Positions 37,036 through 44,897 of a DNA stretch of 64,000 nucleotides are shown in pieces. Source of the stretch: Acidobacteriaceae bacterium. Its GTDB lineage: Bacteria; Acidobacteriota; Terriglobia; Terriglobales; Acidobacteriaceae. The notes below the pieces were generated by a model, which did no database searches, was not told the DNA's origin, and was given only the letters and a program-made list of their open reading frames with translations. How positions within the stretch are numbered: the stretch's first letter is position 1; the number at the start of each line of letters is the position of its first letter. The translations under genes and the position numbers were made by a program. The stretch is from contig JAPWKE010000003.1 in the NCBI GenBank assembly GCA_028283655.1, forward strand, positions 2,232,001-2,296,000, written 5' to 3'.

Positions 37036-38250
37036 GTGAACCTCGTTAGCCCTTCCACAACGGTTGCCATTATCGGCGCAGGCCCCTATGGGCTCTCGCT
37101 GGCAGCGCATTTGAATGCTGCCGGTGTGCCCTGCCGCATCTTCGGCACGCCCATGAATACGTGGAAGACGCAGATGCCGGAGGAGATGAAGCTGAAGTCT
37201 GATGGCTTTGCGTCCAATCTCTTTCCCGGGCATGGTCGCGAGTACACCCTGGAGCAGTTCTGCCGCGAGCAGGAGATTCCCTACCATCCCACGCACCTGC
37301 CAGTGGCGCTCAGCACCTTTGTTCGCTACGGAGAAGAGTTCGCGCGCCGGTTTATCCCGCAACTGGAAGAGAAGCAGGTTCTGCTGCTGGCACAGGGCAG
37401 CGAGGGCTTCCTCCTCACGCTCGACAGCCAGGAGACGCTAAGTGCTCGCTTTGTCGTCATCGCCACAGGCCTCAGCGTGAATGAGCATATTCCGAAGGAG
37501 CTGGCGCCTCTGCAGCCGGAACTCGTCAGCCATACCCGGCAACACCGCCGCTTCGAGAGCTTCCTCGGCAAAGACGTTGCCGTACTGGGTCGTGGAGCCA
37601 GCGCCCTGAACGCGGCGGTACTACTGCAGAATGCGGGCGGCCGCCCCGTACTCATTACGCGCAAACGCAAGGTGCACGTCCACACACCGGCCGACGATCA
37701 GCCACGAACGCTCTATCAACGGCTACGAAAGCCGTCTTCCCCGCTAGGTCCGTCGCTGCGCTCGTTCCTCGCGTCCCGCTTCCCCCATCTCTTTCGCACA
37801 CTGCCCGCGGCGCTCCGCCGCTTGCTGGTGTGGAAGCATCTTGGTCCATCCGGAGGAGTTGCGCTTCACGGCCAGCTTCATGGACGCGTAGAGATGTTGC
37901 TTGGCTGGCGTGTGCAAGAGGCCAACCGTACCCTCGACGGACGCGCCCAGGTTTCCCTCGAAAACCTGGCCACTGGAGAAATCTGCCGGAAAACCTTTGA
38001 CCACGTCCTTTGCGGTACGGGTTTTCAACATGAACTTCGCAAACTGCCGTTTTTAGCAGGCGACCTCATTCCACATATCCGCATCGAAGCAGATGGAAGT
38101 CCGAAGCTTGACTCACGCTTCCAAAGTTCCATGCCGGGTCTCTTCTTTGCGGGCCCAGCAGCAGCAGCCAGCTTTGGGCCCTTGCTTCGCTTTGCGGCAG
38201 GCGCATCTTTCGCAGCAGAACAGATTTCTAAAGCACTGGCACAGCCGTAG
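37036..38250 (+). CDS. FAD/NAD(P)-dependent oxidoreductase (flavin-containing monooxygenase-like)
   Basis: A 404-residue flavoprotein. The FAD motif VAIIGAGPYGLSLAAHL opens the protein and a second nucleotide-binding motif VAVLGRGASALNAAVLL follows near residue 180, as in flavin monooxygenases and related hydroxylases. The ATG (TG)-like closing motif SSMPGLFFAGPAAAASFGPLLRFAAGASFAAEQI is the usual C-terminal FAD contact. The GTG at 37036 is the only start that keeps the FAD motif intact; a TACAAT box lies at 37005. Together with the divergent ATP-grasp ligase it may form a small biosynthetic unit; this is inference. Confidence 0.8.
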   Translation: MNLVSPSTTVAIIGAGPYGLSLAAHLNAAGVPCRIFGTPMNTWKTQMPEEMKLKSDGFASNLFPGHGREYTLEQFCREQEIPYHPTHLPVALSTFVRYGEEFARRFIPQLEEKQVLLLAQGSEGFLLTLDSQETLSARFVVIATGLSVNEHIPKELAPLQPELVSHTRQHRRFESFLGKDVAVLGRGASALNAAVLLQNAGGRPVLITRKRKVHVHTPADDQPRTLYQRLRKPSSPLGPSLRSFLASRFPHLFRTLPAALRRLLVWKHLGPSGGVALHGQLHGRVEMLLGWRVQEANRTLDGRAQVSLENLATGEICRKTFDHVLCGTGFQHELRKLPFLAGDLIPHIRIEADGSPKLDSRFQSSMPGLFFAGPAAAASFGPLLRFAAGASFAAEQISKALAQP

Positions 38251-38266
38251 AAGACCAGCTAACTTT

Positions 38267-38575
38267 ATGCCCGTTGCCCTGCTCACTCTTGAACTTGCCA
38301 TCGAACACGCGCATTCGCTCAAGGATCGTCGTCAGGTCGTCCGCTCTCTGAAAGACAAGCTTCGTCACGGTTTTAATGTGTCGATCGCGGAATTGGATGA
38401 GGTAACAGCATGGAATCGAGCCACAATCGGGATCGCAGCGGTGTCTTTCTCGGTACGTTATCTGGCGGGGCAGATGACCAAAGTTCAAGACGCCGCCAAC
38501 CGTCTGGCTGCCGGAATGGGCTGCGAAATACTGGAAAGTTACCTGGAAATGGACGTTCCGTTCGAGTCAGAGTAA
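38267..38575 (+). CDS. DUF503 family protein (YlxP-like)
   Basis: A 102-residue protein (MPVALLTLELAIEHAHSLKDRRQVVRSLKDKLRHGFNVSIAELD ...). The SLKDRRQVVRSLKDKLR and FNVSIAELD signatures define DUF503, often found beside nusA, infB or rbfA. It lies 101 bases before rbfA here, though nusA and infB are about 10 kb away. A ribosome-assembly role is suggested by neighbourhood only. Confidence 0.88.
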   Translation: MPVALLTLELAIEHAHSLKDRRQVVRSLKDKLRHGFNVSIAELDEVTAWNRATIGIAAVSFSVRYLAGQMTKVQDAANRLAAGMGCEILESYLEMDVPFESE

Positions 38576-38676
38576 CCACCCAAAACCGAAGTGTCTAAAG
38601 AAACCAGCACCAAAGTGATGCAGACCAGCACCCTTCCCAGTGCTACCCTTTTGAATCGAAGCCGTTAGATTTAGAT

Positions 38677-39105
38677 ATGCCTGAACAAAGAGCCCGACAG
38701 CACCATCGCGACCGAGTAGCCTCCACCTTTGCCGAAGAAATCACCGCCATGCTGGAGGGTGAGCTTACGGATCCACGGATCGCGCCCTGCCATGTCACCG
38801 AGGTTGTCCTTGCGCCGGGTGGCAAAAGCTGCCGCGTCTTTCTCGCCGTTGTAGGCGGAGAAGCGGAAGAGAACTCCACCCTGGACGCCATGATGACGGC
38901 CAGAAACTTCATTCGCACCGAGATCCGCGACCGCATGGGTGTTCGCCACGTTCCGGAAATCACGTTCGCGATCGATCGCTCCGAAAAAATCAACGCCCGC
39001 ATGGACGAGCTGTTTGGACGGATGGAAAAGCGCCGTGCCAAGGTGGCCAAGCAGGCAAAACCAGCACTTCCCCAGGGGAAGGAAGAGGACAGCAAGCGCT
39101 CCTGA
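38677..39105 (+). CDS. rbfA: Ribosome-binding factor A
   Basis: A 142-residue KH-like cold-shock ribosome maturation factor that acts on the 5' end of 16S rRNA in the 30S subunit. The N-terminus (ARQHHRDRVASTFAEEITAMLEGELTDPRIAPCHVTEVVLAPGG) and the VRHVPEITFAIDRSEK segment fit the family. The C-terminal tail is Lys-rich and disordered. Its last base overlaps the first base of the next gene, so the nrnA-like gene is likely cotranscribed. Confidence 0.94.
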   Translation: MPEQRARQHHRDRVASTFAEEITAMLEGELTDPRIAPCHVTEVVLAPGGKSCRVFLAVVGGEAEENSTLDAMMTARNFIRTEIRDRMGVRHVPEITFAIDRSEKINARMDELFGRMEKRRAKVAKQAKPALPQGKEEDSKRS

Positions 39106-40106
39106 TGGATAGCATTCGCACCCAATCCATAGCCGCCATTCTGGCCGCGCTCGACCAACGCGAGACGTTTCTCGTAACCTCGCATGCGCGTCCGGATGGC
39201 GATGCCATCGGGTCTTCCCTCGCCCTGATGCACCTGCTCGACTCCATGGGCAAGACGGTGTACGCCTGCTTTTCCGACCCCATCCCCCATGCGTACGAAC
39301 GCGTCCCGGGCGTGAAGCGCATCCAGCGCGAACTCCCCTCCGAGCCTGTTGATTGCGCCATTCTGCTGGAGTGCGATGCCGTTCCCCGCACCGGCTACAA
39401 GGCACTGCCTGCGCGTTTTGTCATCAACGTGGACCATCACCTTTCCGGCCGTGCCTTCGCCGACCTGAACTGGATTGACCCCGAAGCTCCTGCTGTCGGC
39501 GCCATGGTGTACGAGATCGCAGTCGCCTCCGGCAAGCCGATCACCGCTGCCATGGCAACCTGCCTCTACACCGCGGTGCTTACCGATACCGGCGGCTTCC
39601 TCTACTCCAGCACCACAGCGTCCACCTTTGCGCTGGCCGAGCATCTCCTGCTAGCCGGAGCAGACGCCCACGGCGTCACCCAGTCCATCTACTTCTCCAC
39701 ACCGCAGAGCAAGATGCGGCTGCTGGGAAAAGTGCTGGAACGCATGAAGATTCAGAACACCGTTGCCTGGAGCTGGGTCACCCAGCAGGACATGAACGAC
39801 GCCGGGGCCTCGCTTGAGGACTGCGAAGGCATCGTGAATTACCTGATTGGTATGGCCGACGTCTGCGCTGCGGTCTTCCTCCGCGAACAGCCCGAAGGCG
39901 GCGATTTCCGCCTCAGTCTGCGCAGTAAGAGCAACGTCGATGTGGCCGAAGTGGCCTCCCGCTTCTCCGGCGGCGGACACCGCAACGCCTCCGGCGGAAC
40001 GGTGGCAGGGCCCCCTGGATCTGGCCGTCAGCCGCGTGGTCGGAGCCTTGGAGCAGGCCTGCGTTGCGACGGTTGGCTAACTCGTTCGGCATCCACATTT
40101 CCCTGA
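39105..40106 (+). CDS. nrnA: DHH/DHHA1 phosphoesterase (NrnA-like oligoribonuclease/pAp phosphatase), 3' frame disrupted
   Basis: A DHH-family enzyme that degrades nanoRNA and may hydrolyse pAp; 333 residues as read here. The DHH motifs are intact: TSHARPDGDAIGSSLALMHLL, CAILLECDAVPR, VINVDHHLSGRAF and AVLTDTGGFLYSSTTAST; the DHHA1 signature is SRFSGGGHRNASGG. After this the frame reads an unusual Gly/Arg/Pro tail ending at 40106. In the +1 frame, beginning at the five-C run 40011-40015, the expected helix LAVSRVVGALEQACVATVG continues to a stop at 40080. Removing one C gives a clean 324-residue protein. Either a true frameshift or an assembly error. Confidence 0.85.
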   Translation: MDSIRTQSIAAILAALDQRETFLVTSHARPDGDAIGSSLALMHLLDSMGKTVYACFSDPIPHAYERVPGVKRIQRELPSEPVDCAILLECDAVPRTGYKALPARFVINVDHHLSGRAFADLNWIDPEAPAVGAMVYEIAVASGKPITAAMATCLYTAVLTDTGGFLYSSTTASTFALAEHLLLAGADAHGVTQSIYFSTPQSKMRLLGKVLERMKIQNTVAWSWVTQQDMNDAGASLEDCEGIVNYLIGMADVCAAVFLREQPEGGDFRLSLRSKSNVDVAEVASRFSGGGHRNASGGTVAGPPGSGRQPRGRSLGAGLRCDGWLTRSASTFP

Positions 40107-40193
40107 TCTGATAGCCTAGGGTCGGCTTTCTTCGGAAATGCCCAACAGCCACCGCACGCACCAGCGGAGTTTTCCGCTGCGGCACGGGGCCGA

Positions 40194-42116
40194 TTGCCAG
40201 AACAAATTTTGAGTTTTTACACCCAAACCGCAAGCGATGCCCACAGCGATGCGCCTGGTGGACGACGACCGCTGCTACGCGCAGTCTTTTCGCGATTGAA
40301 GCCGGCGTACCTTCGCCGGATGCTGCGTACCTCGCCCGGCCGCACTTTCTCTGAGTTCCTGATCCTGCTGCTGGTAGCGGGTTACTTCCTCTGCTTTGGC
40401 CTTGTCCCCTACATCGGTGGAGATCAGCTTGGGCTGGTCGGAGCCGATGAGCCTCGCTACGCCCAGATCGCGCGCGAGATGCTCGAGGCGCACTCCGAAG
40501 ACTGCCATGAGGTGCACGCGCGGGTCATTCCGAACTCGCTGCGCCCCAGCAAGCTCCACGCCAGCTACGTCTGCCTCGTTGGCGGAACGATTACACCGAT
40601 CCTCTACGGCAAGCCGTGGCTGGAGAAGCCTGCGCTCTACTACTGGCGCGCGATGGGCTTCTTCAAGGAGTTTGGTGTCTCCGACTGGTCGGCCCGCTTG
40701 CCGTCGACCTCTGTCGCAGCCGGTCTGCTCATCCTCGCCTTCCTGCATCTCCGACGATTCCGACCCGGAGGCCACCTCGACGCCGCGCTCATCATGGCCT
40801 CCGCCGTCGCCATTGTGGCTTTTGCGAGGGGCGCGTCTACGGACATGCAGTTAGCTGCACCGTTCTGTATAGGAATGCTCGGTTGGTACGCATGGTACGA
40901 AACCGGGCGAAAATTCTGGCTCTTCGATCTTTACTTCTTCAGCGCGTTTGCCACGCTGGCGAAGGGCCCGGTCGCACCGTTCATGGCGCTGTGCATCATC
41001 TGCCTCTTCCTCGGCCTGCGGCGTGAGTGGTCGGCGCTGCGCCGCACCATCTGGATCCCCGGCATCCTGCTGTATCTGGCGATGGTGCTGCCCTGGTACA
41101 TCGCGGTCCAACGACGCAACCCCAGCTTCTTCCGTGAGTTCTTCCTGCAGCACAATCTGGAACGCTACACGTCGAACCTGTACCAGCATCACCAGCCGTT
41201 CTACTACTATCTGGTCGTGCTGATCCTCGGCCTGATGCCCTGGACCGCGCTCTCGTTCCGCGCTCTCGCCGACAGCTTCTCGAACTCGATCACCGAGTGG
41301 AAGGTGCGCAACAACCCGAAGCGCTACGTCGGCCACGTCCGCGCAGGCGATGCCTTCCCCGAGTTCCTGGTCCTCTGGGCGCTCTTCCCCATCGTCTTCT
41401 TCTCGTTCTCCGGCTCCAAGCTTCCGGGTTACGTGCTGCCGGCCATCCCGCCGCTGGCGATTCTTACGGGCGATTACCTCTTCCGCATCCGGCGTATTGG
41501 CATCCCGGACTGGCTGCTGCACATGCACGCTGCGTTCACGAGCATCCTGACGTTCGTCATCCTGCTCTGCCCGCAGTACATGATCTACCAGCGCATCGTG
41601 CCGCAGCCCCGCTACCTGGTCACGGCGCTCGCCGGAGCCCTCTGCGCGTACTCGCTGATCGTGATCGTGACCAAGCGCTACGGTGTGGCCCGCCTGCGCA
41701 CCGTCACGCTGATCCCGCTGGCACTGCTGCTCTTCTTCCTGCTGTTTGTAAACGGCCGCCTGCTCGACCTGAACTACTCTGCCCGCCCGCTGGCGCAGCA
41801 GATCGCCGCGGCCGCACCCAACGAAACCCTCGTTGCGATCCCGGACGTAAGCGGCGCCACCGACGTTGAGCACAAAGATCCTGCGATGATGCCCTTCGGC
41901 GTACATCGCGACATCTTCTACGGCCTGGCGTTCTACCGTAATCAGCCCATCATCAGCTACTCGCAGAACGGTATCCCGACGGAGTCGCACGTTCTTGTGC
42001 TGCCACTGCGCGAAGTCGTGAACCTGCCCCAGTTGCTGCCGGACCGCGTGTATCAGCCGCTCTTCGTCTTCGAGACGCGGGGGCTGGCTGTGTACCGTGT
42101 CTATGCGGCCAACTAG
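40194..42116 (+). CDS. Glycosyltransferase family 39 (ArnT-like) membrane protein
   Basis: A 640-residue polytopic inner-membrane glycosyltransferase of the dolichyl-phosphate-mannose/ArnT superfamily (GT-C). The first large periplasmic loop has the catalytic acidic motif GADEPRYAQIAREMLEAH and the later YGKPWLEKPALYYWRAMGF. A dozen or so hydrophobic segments follow. It probably transfers an aminosugar or hexose from an undecaprenyl carrier to an envelope acceptor such as lipid A. The start is uncertain: TTG at 40194 opens the longest frame; a TTG at 40209 or the ATG at 40320 are alternatives. It is followed by a GNAT gene. Confidence 0.85.
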   Translation: MPEQILSFYTQTASDAHSDAPGGRRPLLRAVFSRLKPAYLRRMLRTSPGRTFSEFLILLLVAGYFLCFGLVPYIGGDQLGLVGADEPRYAQIAREMLEAHSEDCHEVHARVIPNSLRPSKLHASYVCLVGGTITPILYGKPWLEKPALYYWRAMGFFKEFGVSDWSARLPSTSVAAGLLILAFLHLRRFRPGGHLDAALIMASAVAIVAFARGASTDMQLAAPFCIGMLGWYAWYETGRKFWLFDLYFFSAFATLAKGPVAPFMALCIICLFLGLRREWSALRRTIWIPGILLYLAMVLPWYIAVQRRNPSFFREFFLQHNLERYTSNLYQHHQPFYYYLVVLILGLMPWTALSFRALADSFSNSITEWKVRNNPKRYVGHVRAGDAFPEFLVLWALFPIVFFSFSGSKLPGYVLPAIPPLAILTGDYLFRIRRIGIPDWLLHMHAAFTSILTFVILLCPQYMIYQRIVPQPRYLVTALAGALCAYSLIVIVTKRYGVARLRTVTLIPLALLLFFLLFVNGRLLDLNYSARPLAQQIAAAAPNETLVAIPDVSGATDVEHKDPAMMPFGVHRDIFYGLAFYRNQPIISYSQNGIPTESHVLVLPLREVVNLPQLLPDRVYQPLFVFETRGLAVYRVYAAN

Positions 42117-42152
42117 CCTGCGATGCGTCGCCCGTAGATACTGCTAAGACGC

Positions 42153-43142
42153 ATGCCTGAAGCTTCTCAACTCGAAATCCTGGACGTTCGCAGTTTCTCC
42201 GGCCCGCAGCTTGCCCCGCTGCTGCGCGATGAAGCCGCACGCTGGCAACGACGCCTGCGCTGGGATTACGTGCAGGCCATCAACCTGCTGCTCGAGTATC
42301 TGGACGGCCGCGTGCTACCCGGCTTAGTGGCGCTCCGCAAAGATAACAAGCAACTGCTCGGCTACTGCTTCTGCGTCTACGAAGGCAGCAAGGCCGTGAT
42401 CGGCGACATCTACGCCTTCGGCGAGAGCGAGGCACGGAACAACCCCGTCTGCGAGACGCTGCTCGAACACATGCTGGAGATGCTGCAGAACACGCCGGGA
42501 ATCGACCGCATCGAGTCCCAACTGCTGATGTTCCCGGCAGGTTCGTTCCCGCAGCAGTTCCCTGCGCGCGGCTTCCGGTCGTTCCCTCGCCTCTTCCTGC
42601 TCGCAGAGCTCAACGCGCCGGAGTTGCTGAAGCCTGCGCCACCGCTGAAGCTCTCCTCTGCGCTGCGACTCGACTCCTGGAAGCCGGAGTTCCAGAAGCA
42701 GGCTGCCGAGTTGATCCACCGCGCCTACATCGGGCACGAAGACTCGCAGATCAACGACCAGTACCAGAGCGTCTCTGGCGCAGAGCGTTTTCTGCACAAC
42801 ATCATCCGCTTCCCCGGCTGCGGAAACTTCGACGCGGAAAACTCGCTGGTGCTGCACGACCGCCACACGGGCACGCCGCAGGCGATCCTGCTGTGTTCGC
42901 GGATACGCTTTGACACCGCCCACATCACGCAACTTTGCGTCACGCCCTCGCTGCGCGGCTTCGGACTCGGCCATCTGCTGCTGACCCACTGCGCGCAGAA
43001 CCTCCGTGAGCGCGGCCTCACCCACGCCTCACTGACCGTTACTGAAAGCAACGTAAAGGCGCGCAAGCTGTATGAAAAGCTTGGCTTTGGAATGGTCGAG
43101 AGATTCGAAGCGCAGACGTGGAACGCGGAGCAGAGACATTAG
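42153..43142 (+). CDS. Tandem GNAT-fold acetyltransferase
   Basis: A 329-residue protein. The C-terminal half is a clear GNAT domain: AHITQLCVTPSLRGFGLGHLLLTHCAQNLRERGLTHASLTVTESNVKARKLYEKLGFG holds the acetyl-CoA loop (RGFGLG) and the final strand. The N-terminal half (WDYVQAINLLLEYLDGRVLPGLVALRKDNKQLLGYCFCVYEG ... FPARGFRSFPR) looks like a degenerate GNAT fold, as in mycothiol-synthase-like double-domain proteins. It follows the glycosyltransferase gene by 36 bases. The substrate is unknown. Confidence 0.85.
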   Translation: MPEASQLEILDVRSFSGPQLAPLLRDEAARWQRRLRWDYVQAINLLLEYLDGRVLPGLVALRKDNKQLLGYCFCVYEGSKAVIGDIYAFGESEARNNPVCETLLEHMLEMLQNTPGIDRIESQLLMFPAGSFPQQFPARGFRSFPRLFLLAELNAPELLKPAPPLKLSSALRLDSWKPEFQKQAAELIHRAYIGHEDSQINDQYQSVSGAERFLHNIIRFPGCGNFDAENSLVLHDRHTGTPQAILLCSRIRFDTAHITQLCVTPSLRGFGLGHLLLTHCAQNLRERGLTHASLTVTESNVKARKLYEKLGFGMVERFEAQTWNAEQRH

Positions 43143-43248
43143 GCAGGCGAGACATTAGACAAAAAGAAGACATTAGACCGTAGAGAAAAACCTCATGGAG
43201 CGGTTCTTTTCTACGGTCTAATGTCTCCTGGTCTAATGTCTCGCCTGC
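43143..43248. repeat. Long inverted repeat with tandem GACATTAGAC units, between convergent genes
   Basis: Perfect 18-bp outer arms (43143-43160 and 43231-43248) and perfect 17-bp inner arms (43168-43184 and 43210-43226) with small internal loops. Each arm contains two GACATTAGAC cores, the outer preceded by GGCGA. It folds on either strand and lies between the converging GNAT and guaB genes, so it may terminate both. Confidence 0.9.
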
Positions 43249-43255
43249 TCTGTCA

Positions 43256-44776
43256 CTACTCCACGTGGTAGTTCGGGGCTTCGCGCGTGATCACCACATC
43301 GTGCACATGCGACTCGCGAAGGCCAGCGCCGGAGATGCGGATGAACCGGGCGTTCTTCTGCAGCTCTTCGATCGTGTTGCAGCCGAGGTAGCCCATGCCT
43401 GAGCGCAGGCCGCCGACAAGCTGATAGATCATCGCTTCCAACGGTCCGCGATGCGGGACACGGCCTTCAATGCCTTCGGGAACGAACTTCGCGAGGCGGT
43501 TGCCGCCCGGAGGCCCTTCCTTCGCCGTGAGCGAAACACGCTCGCCGGTCTGCATATCGTCCTTGCCCTGAAAGTAACGTTCGCCAGAACCCTGCGCCAT
43601 CGCGCTGAGCGAGCCCATACCGCGATAGGCCTTGAACGAACGGCCCTGGTACAGGATCGTTTCGCCCGGCGACTCATCCACACCCGCAAAGAGCGAACCC
43701 ATCATGCAGACGCTCGCGCCCGCGGCAATTGCCTTGGTCACGTCGCCCGAGTACTTGATGCCGCCGTCAGCGATGATCGCCACGCCGTGCTTGGAAGCAG
43801 CCTTGTAGGCTTCGGCAATCGCCGTCACCTGGGGCATGCCAGCGCCTGTGACCATGCGCGTTGTGCAGATGGAACCGGGGCCGATGCCGACCTTGATCGC
43901 ATCCGCACCCGCATCGATCAGCGCCATCGTTCCGTCGTAGGTCGCGACGTTGCCCGCCAGCAGGTCAACGTTCGGGAAGGCCTTCTTCACTTCACGCACA
44001 GCTTCGAGCACACGCGAAGAGTGTCCATGCGCCGAGTCAATCGCCAGAGCGTCGACGCGTGCCTCTACGAGGGCCGCAGCACGCTCGAGGAAGTCGCCCG
44101 TCGCACCGATAGCCCCGGCAACACGCAGACGGCCCTGCGCGTCCTTCGACGCATTCGGGTACTTCAGCTTCTTCTGAATGTCCTTGACCGTGATCAGGCC
44201 CTTGAGTTCGTACGCGTCGTTGACGACGAGCAGCTTCTCAACGCGGTGCTGATGCAGAATGTCTTCGGCCTGCTCCAGCGTCGTTCCAACCGGCACGGTG
44301 ATTAGGTTTTCCTTCGTCATGACGTCGGCGATAGGAATGTCCGTGCGCGAAACGAAGCGGAGATCGCGATTGGTCAGGATGCCGACAAGCTTGCCGGACT
44401 TCGTGACCGGAACGCCCGAGATCTTGTAGCGGCGCATCATCTCGAGCGCGGCCGAGATAAGCTGCTCCGGCTCGATGGTGATCGGGTCGACGATCATGCC
44501 CGACTCCGAGCGCTTGACCTTGTCGATCTCAATCGCCTGCTGCTCAATCGTGAGGTTGCGATGTACCACACCCATGCCGCCCTGCTGCGCGATTGCGATC
44601 GCCAGGCGCGACTCGGTGACGGTGTCCATAGCTGCGGACATCAAAGGAGTTGTGAGGGTAATGTTCTTTGTGAGCTTCGCCTGCGTGCTCACCTGCGTCG
44701 GCACTACATCGGAATAAGCCGGTACCAGGAGGACATCGTCAAACGTAAGAGCTTCAACCACTGGAAATTCGATCAT
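43256..44776 (-). CDS. guaB: Inosine-5'-monophosphate dehydrogenase
   Basis: A 506-residue enzyme that oxidises IMP to XMP with NAD, the committed step of guanine nucleotide synthesis. The catalytic Cys is at about residue 304 in [20 protein letters not shown]. Two CBS domains sit between the barrel halves ([33 protein letters not shown] and [38 protein letters not shown]). The C-terminal YRGMGSL flap is present. It is divergent from the S9 peptidase gene, with 121 bases between the starts, and ends in the inverted repeat region. Confidence 0.97.
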   Translation of the reverse strand: MIEFPVVEALTFDDVLLVPAYSDVVPTQVSTQAKLTKNITLTTPLMSAAMDTVTESRLAIAIAQQGGMGVVHRNLTIEQQAIEIDKVKRSESGMIVDPITIEPEQLISAALEMMRRYKISGVPVTKSGKLVGILTNRDLRFVSRTDIPIADVMTKENLITVPVGTTLEQAEDILHQHRVEKLLVVNDAYELKGLITVKDIQKKLKYPNASKDAQGRLRVAGAIGATGDFLERAAALVEARVDALAIDSAHGHSSRVLEAVREVKKAFPNVDLLAGNVATYDGTMALIDAGADAIKVGIGPGSICTTRMVTGAGMPQVTAIAEAYKAASKHGVAIIADGGIKYSGDVTKAIAAGASVCMMGSLFAGVDESPGETILYQGRSFKAYRGMGSLSAMAQGSGERYFQGKDDMQTGERVSLTAKEGPPGGNRLAKFVPEGIEGRVPHRGPLEAMIYQLVGGLRSGMGYLGCNTIEELQKNARFIRISGAGLRESHVHDVVITREAPNYHVE

Positions 44777-44897
44777 GATTGAAAGTTGATTCTAGGCCTA
44801 GACCTGCCGCTTAGCAAACGCTCTGCTCGTGTATCGTGCATCTGAAGCCAAACAATTCAACCGACGTTCATTCTGAACCATTCCGAGAGAGCTGCTC

